Origin: Rhodocytophaga aerolata
GTDB taxonomy: Bacteria; Bacteroidota; Bacteroidia; Cytophagales; 172606-1
Direction of reading: 5' to 3'
Assembly: GCF_030503435.1 (NCBI RefSeq)
Contig: NZ_JAUKPO010000002.1
Location: 310,001-374,000, forward strand
Length of the DNA: 64,000 nt
Positions 9,662 through 17,654 of this stretch are shown one piece after another (positions within the stretch are counted from its first letter, which is position 1; each line of letters begins with the position of its first letter). Under the pieces are notes generated by a model. That model ran no database searches and was not told where the DNA came from. It saw nothing but the letters and a program-made list of their open reading frames with translations. Both the position numbers and the translations under genes were made by a program.

Positions 9662-10471
9662 TTATAATTTTCCTTGCCAGAGCTGATAGTGCTCCGGAAA
9701 TAAGCTTTTTACATCCGTTTCTTTTTCAAAGATTCCATATACGGTAGAGCCAGATCCAGACATACTGGCATACACCGCTCCATGTGTGTACAAAGAGTCT
9801 TTAATTTGCCGTATTCCGGGATAGTTGGCAAAAATGTTTTTTTCAAAATCATTTATCAGGTATTCTTTCCAGCGTTCTATTGGAAGGGCAAGTATTTCCT
9901 CAATTTTACGTTCCGGCTCGGCAGGTGTAATCCCTGCATAGGCCTCGGCTGTTCCTATATGGATTTGTGGATTTACTAAAGCAATATAATACTTACTCAA
10001 GTCTACCTGAATATCTCTGAACTGATCACCTTTTCCGTAACAGAACACAGGGGTATTTTCGATAAAGAAGGCACAGTCACTTCCCAACCGCCTGGCATAT
10101 TCCTGCATCTGGGCCACCGTGAGGTTCAATGCAAATACCTGATTCAGCAATTTAATACAAAAAGCTCCATCAGCAGAACCGCCTCCCAGACCAGCACCTA
10201 TAGGAATAACTTTGTGTAGATGAATACTTACCGGGGGTAGCGAAAAATCTTTTTGCAGGAACTGGTAGGCTTTCACACACAAATTGCCAGCTGCATCGCC
10301 TGGAATAGGTATGCCAGTACTCGCAAAGGCAAAGGATTCGGCCGGAACCATTTCCAGAACATCCGTCCAGCCAACCGGATAGAAGCAGGATTCAATGTTA
10401 TGAAATCCATCGGGCCGTTTAGCAATAATATTCAGCCCTAAATTAATTTTGCAGGTAGGAAATACGACCAA
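9662..10471 (-). CDS. ispE: 4-diphosphocytidyl-2-C-methyl-D-erythritol kinase
   Basis: IspE phosphorylates the 2-hydroxyl of CDP-methylerythritol in the non-mevalonate pathway to isoprenoid precursors. The 269-residue protein is a GHMP kinase: catalytic K8 in TCKINLGLN, the glycine-rich ATP loop PIGAGLGGGSADGAF (about 90-104), catalytic D132 in GSDCAFF, and a C-terminal SGSGSTVYG motif. The start is TTG at 10471. An in-frame stop lies a few codons upstream, no ATG or GTG is available, and relatives begin with the same M-x-x-F-P-x-x-K-I-N pattern. It is first in a two-gene unit with the DinB-fold gene. Confidence 0.96.
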   Translation of the reverse strand: MVVFPTCKINLGLNIIAKRPDGFHNIESCFYPVGWTDVLEMVPAESFAFASTGIPIPGDAAGNLCVKAYQFLQKDFSLPPVSIHLHKVIPIGAGLGGGSADGAFCIKLLNQVFALNLTVAQMQEYARRLGSDCAFFIENTPVFCYGKGDQFRDIQVDLSKYYIALVNPQIHIGTAEAYAGITPAEPERKIEEILALPIERWKEYLINDFEKNIFANYPGIRQIKDSLYTHGAVYASMSGSGSTVYGIFEKETDVKSLFPEHYQLWQGKL

Positions 10472-10677
10472 GTTTTTCAGAAGTTAGTGACTAGTATTTT
10501 CGCTTTTCGGAGCAAGAGAACAATAATAACAGAATTTCTGCAAAATTTGCCCGCTTATCATAGGAAATACATAGCCGTACAATTTAGCACCTAAGCCTGG
10601 GCTAATCGTATAGCCTGTTGGCCTATCCTTTTGGGAATACCTGCCGATATTCGTAACTTGATGAGAGGAATGAGATC

Positions 10678-11727
10678 ATGTTTATGAAGAAATATTTACT
10701 TGGATTGGGCATACTTCTGTTGTTGCTGGCGATACTTTATTTAGCAGGCCCCAAACCGGCTTCTCCCAGTCTGGTAGCCGGTTATCCTACCTTACCGCAT
10801 AACCTGACCGAACTCGAAAAAGTAGTCCAGAATTCAGAAAAAGCCCTAAAAACAATAAAGCAAGATAACCAGGCCCGCATTATCTGGTTTGATAGCCTAC
10901 GGAAAGAAAAGACACCCTATAGTATTGTTTACCTGCACGGCTTTGGTGCCAGCCAGGCTGAAGGAGCACCAGTACATACCCAACTGGCTAAGCAATTTGG
11001 TTGCAATTTGTACCTTTCCCGCCTCCGGGACCATGGCGTGCAACAGGAGAATGTATTTGCAGATCTTACACCAGAAAACTTTTTAGAAACTGCTCAGCAA
11101 GCTATTGCTGTGGGCAAAGAATTGGGCGATAGTGTACTGGTAATTGGCACCTCTACCGGCGGTGCTTTTGCTTTATATGCAGCCTCCCATGATCCATCTA
11201 TTAAGGCTCTGGTACTGTACTCACCGTTGATAGACTTTTATTCCGGAGCTACTGCCCTCATAGACAAACCCTGGGGCCTTCAACTTATGCGGACTATTAT
11301 TGGTTCGGATTATATGGAATTTACCCGGAAAGACACACTAGAAGATCAGTACTGGCTGTCTAAATACCGTCTGGAAGGTCTGGTAGCCCTCAAATCTTTC
11401 GTTGCTGCGGCCATGACCGAAGAAACATTTAGCCAGGTGAAATGCCCCGTATTTCTGGGGTATTATTACAAAAATGAAGAAGCACAGGATAAGGTTGTCT
11501 CTGTTCCGGATATGCTGGAAATGTACGATCAACTGGCTACACCCATCCATCTGAAGCAGAAAAAAGCCTTCCCGGAGGCAGGACACCATGTAATAGCATC
11601 GTATATCCGCTCCAAAGACTATGAAGGTGTAAGAGATGAAACAGCCAGATTTTTTCAGGAAGTAGTACACCTAAAACCCGTATCGGCTGCGGAACCATCT
11701 TTATCAGAGATGGCGGCTTCCCAATAA
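10678..11727 (+). CDS. Membrane-anchored alpha/beta hydrolase
   Basis: This 349-residue protein begins with a hydrophobic segment (about residues 6-23) that acts as a signal anchor or signal peptide. The oxyanion-hole motif YLHGFGAS (85-92) and nucleophile elbow GTSTGG (S159) mark a serine alpha/beta hydrolase; the C-terminal EAGHHVI supplies the histidine (about 302). It may start at 10678 or at the next ATG, 10684. Substrates are probably esters or acylated compounds in the periplasm, but this is a guess from location. The gene stands alone between ispE (divergent) and the DUF3037 gene (convergent). Confidence 0.85.
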   Translation: MFMKKYLLGLGILLLLLAILYLAGPKPASPSLVAGYPTLPHNLTELEKVVQNSEKALKTIKQDNQARIIWFDSLRKEKTPYSIVYLHGFGASQAEGAPVHTQLAKQFGCNLYLSRLRDHGVQQENVFADLTPENFLETAQQAIAVGKELGDSVLVIGTSTGGAFALYAASHDPSIKALVLYSPLIDFYSGATALIDKPWGLQLMRTIIGSDYMEFTRKDTLEDQYWLSKYRLEGLVALKSFVAAAMTEETFSQVKCPVFLGYYYKNEEAQDKVVSVPDMLEMYDQLATPIHLKQKKAFPEAGHHVIASYIRSKDYEGVRDETARFFQEVVHLKPVSAAEPSLSEMAASQ

Positions 11728-11782
11728 TGATTAACTCCCTCTTTTCCTGCATCCGGCCTACGAACAGCCATGCTCTTTGCTT

Positions 11783-12166
11783 TTATCTCACTAGCTGATT
11801 ATATAAGTGTGTAAGCGTTTGCTGTGCATTGGAACACAAACCGGTATGAACCGGCGATGTTTGTACAATGGTGCTACGGGAAGCCGTTAGCCAGCGGAAA
11901 CGGGCAGCTATGGGCAGTTTTCCTATAATTCCTCCTTCTGCCCGGCCTGCGCATACCTTTTTAAAAGCCAGCAGCCGTTCCTCTAATTCTGGCATATCTA
12001 CTTCTATAGAAAAGATTTGCAGCCGTTGCCGGGGCAGTTCATACATTGTTTCTAGAAAACCCTGCGCAGAACAATACAAAATAACACCAGCATTGAGAAA
12101 TTCTTCACGTTCCACACGTGGGACAATGCGGATAACGGCATACTCAAATAAGTGCTTTTCTTGCAT
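11783..12166 (-). CDS. DUF3037 family protein, partner of the HipA-like gene
   Basis: The start is placed at the ATG at 12166 (127 aa). The longer frame would add twelve residues of poor quality and a deeper overlap with the upstream gene. The N-terminal block FEYAVIRIVPRVEREEFLNAG matches the DUF3037 family, whose function is unknown. Its first 23 bases overlap the end of the HipA-like gene, so the two are translationally coupled. My recollection is that DUF3037 and HipA-like genes are frequent neighbours in diverse bacteria. A role as regulator or partner of the kinase is inference. Confidence 0.8.
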   Translation of the reverse strand: MQEKHLFEYAVIRIVPRVEREEFLNAGVILYCSAQGFLETMYELPRQRLQIFSIEVDMPELEERLLAFKKVCAGRAEGGIIGKLPIAARFRWLTASRSTIVQTSPVHTGLCSNAQQTLTHLYNQLVR

Positions 12167-12941
12167 AATTAGCTTCGTTGACAAAAATTTCTGAAGAGGC
12201 AATCCTGGTGGTTAAAAATTGGCTATACATCTTCCGTGATTCCAGGGCGGATTCTGTTGGAAAAGCTTCTTCCAGCCACTCATCTGGTATAAGAGATACA
12301 ATGGATTGTATCCGCTGAGGGGTAAGTATCGTGCGGAAAATGGCATCTGCTTGCTCCAGTTCAGAAGCCTGTGGCAATAATACATGATCTTTTACTTGCG
12401 TGAATGGCCGCTGGCTCTGCTCCTGCCAGTTTTGTCCGGAATGATGAAAGTACAAGGATGCTCCATGATCTATCAGCCATAGTTCTTTGTGCCACATCAG
12501 CATATTCGTATTACGGGCTGTGCGGTCCACATTAGTTATCAGGCAATCCAGCCATACAATTTGGGAGGCAAGCGTAGCATCTATTGTATTGACCACAGCA
12601 TCAAACGTGATAGCCCCTGACAGATAATGTAACCCCAGATTTACTCCACCACTCGCTTTTAACAGATCCTGTATTTCTTCATCCGGCTCTGTCCGGGACA
12701 TTACCGGATCTAAAGTAGCAAATACAATTTCGGGTATCCGCAAACCTAACGTACGGGCTATTTCTCCGGCCAGTAACTCGGCAATCAGTACTTTTACGCC
12801 CTGCCCGGCACCACGGAACTTTAGTACATATAGAAATTCATCGTCTGCCTCTATAATAGCAGGCAGTGAACCACCTTCCCGCAATGGTGTAACATATCGG
12901 ACTACCTGGACAGCCCGTAATTGAGGTTGACTGCTGATCAC
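12144..12941 (-). CDS. HipA-like kinase family protein
   Basis: This 265-residue protein resembles the short HipA-like family rather than full-length HipA toxin. It has an N-terminal lobe with LYVLKFRGAGQGVKVLIAE (nucleotide-lobe lysine context), then the catalytic-loop-like NVDRTARNTNML and the DFG-like LIDHG, in the same order as in HipA kinases. The start is GTG at 12941: an in-frame TAA lies two codons before it and no ATG precedes the domain. HipA proteins phosphorylate translation factors such as glutamyl-tRNA synthetase. Whether this smaller kind does so is unknown. No HipB-type DNA-binding antitoxin is nearby; the overlapping DUF3037 gene takes the partner position. Confidence 0.82.
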   Translation of the reverse strand: MISSQPQLRAVQVVRYVTPLREGGSLPAIIEADDEFLYVLKFRGAGQGVKVLIAELLAGEIARTLGLRIPEIVFATLDPVMSRTEPDEEIQDLLKASGGVNLGLHYLSGAITFDAVVNTIDATLASQIVWLDCLITNVDRTARNTNMLMWHKELWLIDHGASLYFHHSGQNWQEQSQRPFTQVKDHVLLPQASELEQADAIFRTILTPQRIQSIVSLIPDEWLEEAFPTESALESRKMYSQFLTTRIASSEIFVNEANYARKALI

Positions 12942-13121
12942 GGCTATTTAGTTTATATAGTATCTTTGGTTAGTTGGATTCAAGTGTTTGGCAAACTCAA
13001 ATGTATTAAATAATATGCTGATCTACATGATTCATACATCATTCAACCAATTTTATAGAACACCAATCCCATACCTGAATTATCAGTTGTATACTTGATA
13101 AATACGTTATATATTTACCAT

Positions 13122-13484
13122 ATGGAAGAACTCACCAAAACGGAAGAGCGCATCATGCAAGCTCTCTGGAAATTAAAGAAAGCGTTTGTCAAAGATATTA
13201 TTGAGCATCTGCCGGATGATCCTAAACCTCCATATAATACTATTTCGTCTGTCGTACGTATCCTGGAGAAAAAAGGCTATGCAGGTTATACCGCTTATGG
13301 CAAAACGTATGAATACTTTCCGCTTATCAGTAAATCAGCCTATAAATCTTTTGCTGTAGAGAAATTGTTAGGCAACTATTTCGATAACTCAGCAGCCAGC
13401 CTTTTGTCGTTTATGATAAAGGAAGAAAAATTAAGTGCAGAAGAAATGAAAAAGCTAAAAAAAATCATTAACAAGAATCTGTAG
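13122..13484 (+). CDS. BlaI/MecI/CopY-family transcriptional repressor
   Basis: This is a 120-residue winged-helix repressor, started at the ATG of MEELTKTEERIMQALW rather than at an upstream TTG. The N-terminal half holds the DNA-binding helix (PPYNTISSVVRILEKKGY) and the C-terminal half the dimerising helices. In related operons the repressor is cleaved after a BlaR1/MecR1-type membrane protease senses its signal. No such M56-family sensor is present here, so it is either an orphan or controlled by a distant protein. A TTATCA-N10-TGATAA dyad lies at 13080-13101, 20 bases before the start, where an autoregulatory operator could be. Confidence 0.88.
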   Translation: MEELTKTEERIMQALWKLKKAFVKDIIEHLPDDPKPPYNTISSVVRILEKKGYAGYTAYGKTYEYFPLISKSAYKSFAVEKLLGNYFDNSAASLLSFMIKEEKLSAEEMKKLKKIINKNL

Positions 13485-13562
13485 GCAGCACGTATTGTAA
13501 GCAATAGGTATTGGCTGTCAGCCAAAAACAACGGGCAAAGGCGGCTGAAATAGAATGTATTG

Positions 13563-14927
13563 CTATAGCACCGGAAGCATAACTGTTACCGTTGTCCCTA
13601 CATTTAAGGCAGAATCTATAGCTAAGTATCCTTTGTGCAGTTTAATGATTTTATCCGTTAACGATAATCCTAAGCCATGTCCCTTAACTTGTAAGGCATG
13701 ATCGGCCCGGTAAAATGGCTCCCGGATATGTTGTAAATCGTCCCTGGAAATACCAACGCCTTTGTCTTCCACTTTAATTTTTAAAAAGCCCGGCTCTTCA
13801 CCTAAAGTAACAGTAGTAAGTTGTCCGTTGGAAAATTTACAGGCATTCTCCATAATATTTCCCATAGCCGATTTCAGCAAAGCTTCGCTGCCTACTATGG
13901 TTAGCTTTTCTTCATCATCAGTAGGTATGTTATATTCAAAAGCAATCCGGTAGCTATCTTTAGTTTCGGTTAATTCCTCAATGGTACTTAGCAGCAGTTC
14001 ATCTATGCGCAGGGGATTAATTACTATCTTTTTATTTTCAATATCCATCTGGGCCAGTTCCAGTAAGCCATTGTAGAGCTTACTTAAACTCTTTACGTCT
14101 TCTAATACGGACTGTAGTACTTTTTCATACTCTTCAACCCCTCTCTTTTTAAGTAAGGCTACTTCTATCTGGCTTGTTACAGATGTTAGCGGAGTACGTA
14201 ATTCGTGGGAAGCATTCGCTACAAAATTCTTTTGCATTGTAAAGGCTTCCTCCAGCCGCTCCAGCATTTTGTTAAAAGTTATAGAGAGATGGGCTATTTC
14301 ATCCTTTTGGTTTCCTTCATTTAAACGGGCATGCAGATTACTTGCTGAAATATTGTTTACATCCCGCACTACTTTTGCTATTGGCTCTAATGCCTGGTTA
14401 GCAAAAATCCATCCTGCCAGAATGGTGATTCCTATACTCAGCAAAAACACCAGGATTAGTACATACTGCAAGTTTCTTAACTTACTCAGCCCATAAATAT
14501 CTCTGGCCGAAGCAATCACTACATATCGTTTGTATTTTCCCGCATAGAGCATACCTACTACCTCTTTTGTTCCATCGGTGTAATATAACTCTGTCTCCAG
14601 CCTGATCTGGTTTAACAAGGCTACAGGTATGGAGTCGCCGGCTTCGTCCTTGCTGTTGTAAATTTCTTCGTTCAGGTAATTATAAATAATTACCTTTTCT
14701 TCTGGTAAGGCGGTGGTATTCTGATTAATAATTCTAAGCAATGTATTATCTATCTCGTCTACATCTACTAACAGTTTGGCTGAACTAATGGCTTTATCTT
14801 TTAGCCGCCTGTTAAATTCATTGCTCCGGTATTGGGCCGATGAGAAATACACCACCAGAGACGACATCAGCAGGATAGATGCCACGATAAGGGCAAACTT
14901 TATGGCTAGTTTTATCTTTATATTCAT
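13563..14927 (-). CDS. Two-component sensor histidine kinase (HAMP, HisKA, HATPase)
   Basis: This 454-residue inner-membrane kinase has a first helix at about 9-29, a periplasmic sensor domain at about 30-150, a second helix at about 154-176, HAMP at about 177-230, and phospho-acceptor H241 in ANASHELRTPLTS. The ATPase domain shows the N-box (NACKFSN), DKGVGI and GHGLGLSL. It starts two bases after the response regulator ends, so the pair form one operon with the regulator first. The architecture matches the OmpR-type systems that sense envelope conditions or metals. The sensor domain is not a family I recognise. Confidence 0.93.
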   Translation of the reverse strand: MNIKIKLAIKFALIVASILLMSSLVVYFSSAQYRSNEFNRRLKDKAISSAKLLVDVDEIDNTLLRIINQNTTALPEEKVIIYNYLNEEIYNSKDEAGDSIPVALLNQIRLETELYYTDGTKEVVGMLYAGKYKRYVVIASARDIYGLSKLRNLQYVLILVFLLSIGITILAGWIFANQALEPIAKVVRDVNNISASNLHARLNEGNQKDEIAHLSITFNKMLERLEEAFTMQKNFVANASHELRTPLTSVTSQIEVALLKKRGVEEYEKVLQSVLEDVKSLSKLYNGLLELAQMDIENKKIVINPLRIDELLLSTIEELTETKDSYRIAFEYNIPTDDEEKLTIVGSEALLKSAMGNIMENACKFSNGQLTTVTLGEEPGFLKIKVEDKGVGISRDDLQHIREPFYRADHALQVKGHGLGLSLTDKIIKLHKGYLAIDSALNVGTTVTVMLPVL

Positions 14928-14929
14928 AT

Positions 14930-15619
14930 CTATTCTCCTTCCTTCATAATGTAGCCCATACCTATATGAGTATGGATTAATTTGGGAGAATAGTTTTTAT
15001 CAATTTTCTTCCGGAGGAAGTTTACATATACTTCAATTACGTTGGTACCGGTATCGAATGTGTGGTTCCAGAGTTTTTCGGCCAGATCCACTTTTGAGAT
15101 AATTCTGCCTTTGTTCCGTAAAAAGTACTCTAACAACTGAAATTCTTTGGCAGTTAAATTGATTATTTCGCTGCCCCTGGTGACAATTTTTGTTTCTAGA
15201 TTTACTTCCAGATCTGCAATTTTTAATACACTTACGTCACCAGAAACAGGTTGGTTTGCTCTTTTTAATAAAGCCCGCAACCGTAGAAGGAGCTCTTTAA
15301 ACTCAAAGGGCTTCACCAGATAATCATCGGCTCCGGCATCAAAACCTGTTTCTTTATTTTGAAGAGAACCTAATGCCGTCAGCATAAGAATAGGCACTTT
15401 TGCATTAGTAGTCCGTATTGCTTTGCAAACGTCAAACCCATTCATTTTGGGCAGGTTTATATCTAAAATAATCGCATGATACTTATTAGAAAGAGCCATT
15501 GTTTTTCCTATAACCCCGTCGAAAGCCACTTCAGCCGTATAATAATTATCTTCCAAGCCTCTTTTAATAGATCCGGCTACTTTGGTTTCATCTTCTATAA
15601 TTAATATCGAGGAGTGCAT
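14930..15619 (-). CDS. OmpR/PhoB-family response regulator
   Basis: This 229-residue regulator has a receiver domain (1-115; acidic pair E9/D10, phospho-acceptor D53 in ILDINLP, K103 in VKPFEF) and a winged-helix DNA-binding domain (about 130-228) with the expected LTAKEFQLLEYF and GTNVIEVYVNFLRKKI blocks. It is the first gene of the unit with the kinase. Its upstream region is shared with the divergent coiled-coil gene and contains six 11-bp-spaced TTTTAAG-type repeats. OmpR-family proteins bind such direct repeats as head-to-tail dimers, so these are the likely binding sites; that link is inference. Confidence 0.95.
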   Translation of the reverse strand: MHSSILIIEDETKVAGSIKRGLEDNYYTAEVAFDGVIGKTMALSNKYHAIILDINLPKMNGFDVCKAIRTTNAKVPILMLTALGSLQNKETGFDAGADDYLVKPFEFKELLLRLRALLKRANQPVSGDVSVLKIADLEVNLETKIVTRGSEIINLTAKEFQLLEYFLRNKGRIISKVDLAEKLWNHTFDTGTNVIEVYVNFLRKKIDKNYSPKLIHTHIGMGYIMKEGE

Positions 15620-15712
15620 AACTGAGCTTTATGGTATATGCTCTAAATTACTCTTATCACCGATAACAGCAGATGCATTATCCTGCTAAATCTTACCTGC
15701 TCATTCAGTGGA

Positions 15713-15774
15713 TTTTAAGCTCATTTTAAGGTGCTTTTAAGGCATTTTTAACGTGAGTTTAAGTCCGTTTTAAG
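15713..15774 (+). promoter_or_regulatory. Six TTTTAAG-type heptamers at exact 11-bp spacing (probable response-regulator sites)
   Basis: Heptamers start at 15713, 15724, 15735, 15746, 15757 and 15768. Four are TTTTAAG; the fourth is TTTTAAC and the fifth GTTTAAG. The four-base spacers are unrelated to one another, so the pattern is a set of binding sites and not a duplicated sequence. An 11-bp period places every site on the same face of the helix. The half-site resembles the PmrA/BasR box (YTTAAK-N5-YTTAAK), an OmpR-family target. The last site ends 10 bp before a TAnnTTTG element. Confidence 0.8.
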
Positions 15775-15784
15775 GAGAGGTGTA

Positions 15785-15792
15785 TAGTTTTG
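15785..15792 (+). promoter_or_regulatory. Bacteroidota -7 promoter element for the coiled-coil gene
   Basis: TAGTTTTG matches the Bacteroidota primary sigma -7 consensus TAnnTTTG at all fixed positions, 34 bases before the ATG at 15827. The -33 region coincides with the last one or two regulator repeats, and no clear TTG stands at the ideal distance. This is the arrangement expected of a promoter that depends on an activator. Confidence 0.65.
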
Positions 15793-15826
15793 CTGTATCT
15801 AACATATAACCCCAGCGCATACAACT

Positions 15827-16714
15827 ATGAACGTATCCAACACAAACAAAGTAATTGCAAGTATTATTGCAGCCGTCATGCTTGCTCTGCTCATGACTAC
15901 TTTTATCACTGTGAATAAAAATTCACAGCTTAAAGAAAAGGCTAATCAGGAAAGAATACAGTCTGAAAAGCTTTTATCTGAAAAACTATTATTAACTAAA
16001 CAAATTGAAGATTTCCGGAAAGAAATTTCGTCGTTAAAAGGAATAAATAAAGAAACAGATTTGCTCCTGGAAAAAGCCAACAGAAACCTGAATGAAAAAG
16101 AAGCCACTATCAATAAATTGTCGAAAGACGCATCGGATGCTAAACAGGTAAAGGCTCAACTGGCAGATGTAAAAAAAATCCGGGAGAATTTATTAGCTGA
16201 ATTAAAAAAAATAAATACCGACAACACGGAGCTGAAAGCTTCTAATGCTGAGCTGCAGGGAAAAAATGATGAGCTAAAGAAAGCCTATGATAATTTGCTA
16301 GCAGAAAACAATACGTTAGCTCATCAGCTCAGAGAAAAATCATTTACCGGTACTAATTTCAAAATTGAAGTAATTAAAGGCAAAAAGGATAAACTCACTG
16401 TAAAAGCCAAAAAAACAGATAAAATCCGGATTGAATTTGAAGTAGCTGCCAACACCTATCCCATTGACCCTACCTTTATACATGTGGATTTGCTTTCTCC
16501 GGAAAAAACCATTTCTGCAGGCGAAACAGATGTTAAGGTAGAAAACCAGGCACCGCTTTCAGCTAGTTTAGATAAAAATGTATCTAACGAAACTCCACAA
16601 AAAATTATTATTGAATACACTCCCAAAGAGAAGATGAACCTGGGCAGTTATACGGCTATTGTGTTCCATAAAAATACCTTCTTAGGTAAAGCACAGTTCC
16701 GGTTAATGAAATAA
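15827..16714 (+). CDS. Membrane-anchored coiled-coil protein with C-terminal beta domain, likely two-component target
   Basis: I do not recognise a named family. The 295-residue protein has one membrane helix (about 9-28), a long charged coiled coil (about 32-170, rich in Lys, Glu, Asn and Leu), and a C-terminal beta-rich domain (about 175-295) ending in a strand-turn-strand pattern with KAQFRLMK. The layout suggests an inner-membrane anchor with a periplasmic rod carrying a small Ig-like domain, possibly spanning toward the cell wall or outer membrane. It is divergent from the response regulator and sits behind the regulator repeat array, so it is the best candidate for that system's main output. 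A rho-independent terminator follows. Confidence 0.8.
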   Translation: MNVSNTNKVIASIIAAVMLALLMTTFITVNKNSQLKEKANQERIQSEKLLSEKLLLTKQIEDFRKEISSLKGINKETDLLLEKANRNLNEKEATINKLSKDASDAKQVKAQLADVKKIRENLLAELKKINTDNTELKASNAELQGKNDELKKAYDNLLAENNTLAHQLREKSFTGTNFKIEVIKGKKDKLTVKAKKTDKIRIEFEVAANTYPIDPTFIHVDLLSPEKTISAGETDVKVENQAPLSASLDKNVSNETPQKIIIEYTPKEKMNLGSYTAIVFHKNTFLGKAQFRLMK

Positions 16715-16736
16715 CCTCTTTTAAATTTTAGCATAT

Positions 16737-16768
16737 GCATCCTTATATTAAAGTAAGGATGCTTTTTT
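16737..16768 (+). terminator. Rho-independent terminator after the coiled-coil gene
   Basis: A perfect 9-bp stem (16737-16745 with 16754-16762), an 8-base loop and a run of six T lie 22 bases after the stop codon. This makes the coiled-coil gene a single-gene unit. Confidence 0.88.
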
Positions 16769-16938
16769 ATTTTAGGCAATTGACAAACACAATCAGTTGC
16801 AGGCCAACCTAGGATTTTTTAGGTTTTTAACCCATTTTTATAGCTAGCAATCCAGTTGCCTGAAACCTACCTATTGAAAGGGAAGAACATTTTCTGGCGA
16901 TAGAGGTTTCTATAGAGAATTTACTACTCAGCACAAGT

Positions 16939-17616
16939 ATGGTCCATGTAAATAAATATATTGTTTTTATAGTTACCAGCATCTGGTACATAGCTGCCTG
17001 TGATGACACCAGCCAGCGGGGAATAGATAGCCAGGAAGTAAAACAGGAGATCAGAAACCGGGAAATTAAATACGTTACTCAGCCTCAGATTATCGATGCT
17101 GCTTTCAAAAGAGGGAGCCAGATTACAGATACTTTGCAGCAAGCCCTCACGCGGCAAATGCAAAAAGCCGTAGCGGAAAAAAGTCTGACAGAAGCGGCCG
17201 CTTATTGTAAGTTAGAGCAACTGGAAGCCTATAAGCAACTGCAGGAAAAACATACAGCGAGTATTAAAAGAGTACGGTTAAAAGCCCCAAAAGCCGATTT
17301 ACTGTTGAATGAAATGGAGAAACAATTACTGGACGCTTACCAGTATAATCAGGAGAACAAACTACCTTTAGAGAATAATGTACAGAAATCAGGAGCAGAA
17401 GAAATGCTTTTTACAGCACCCATTCTGGTCAGCAATACTGTATGTTTGAAATGCCATGGCAAAGTCGGAACAGACCTCAGTGGGGAAGAATATCAAACCT
17501 TACAAGCAACCTATCGCATGGATTCACTGGTCAATTACTCCCTTAATCAGCCAATAGCCATATGGAGTATCCTCTTCCCGAGGAAAGGACTTATCAAAAG
17601 TATACAGGCTGAGTAG
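16939..17616 (+). CDS. Tll0287-like c-type haem-binding lipoprotein
   Basis: This 225-residue protein has a lipoprotein signal (IAAC, C21 as lipidation site), a helical central region and one haem-binding motif CLKCH (C169, C172, H173) near the C-terminus. The order and the motif GxEExLF...CLxCHG fit the Tll0287-like domain (formerly DUF3365), a haem-binding PAS-like sensor fold usually found at the periplasmic end of signalling proteins. Here it stands alone as a lipoprotein without a kinase domain, so it may carry electrons or feed a haem-based redox or gas signal to a separate partner. The neighbouring two-component system is a tempting but unproven partner. Confidence 0.82.
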   Translation: MVHVNKYIVFIVTSIWYIAACDDTSQRGIDSQEVKQEIRNREIKYVTQPQIIDAAFKRGSQITDTLQQALTRQMQKAVAEKSLTEAAAYCKLEQLEAYKQLQEKHTASIKRVRLKAPKADLLLNEMEKQLLDAYQYNQENKLPLENNVQKSGAEEMLFTAPILVSNTVCLKCHGKVGTDLSGEEYQTLQATYRMDSLVNYSLNQPIAIWSILFPRKGLIKSIQAE

Positions 17617-17654
17617 CTACTAATGTTGTTCTAATTTTTACTGGCTATGTTGCT

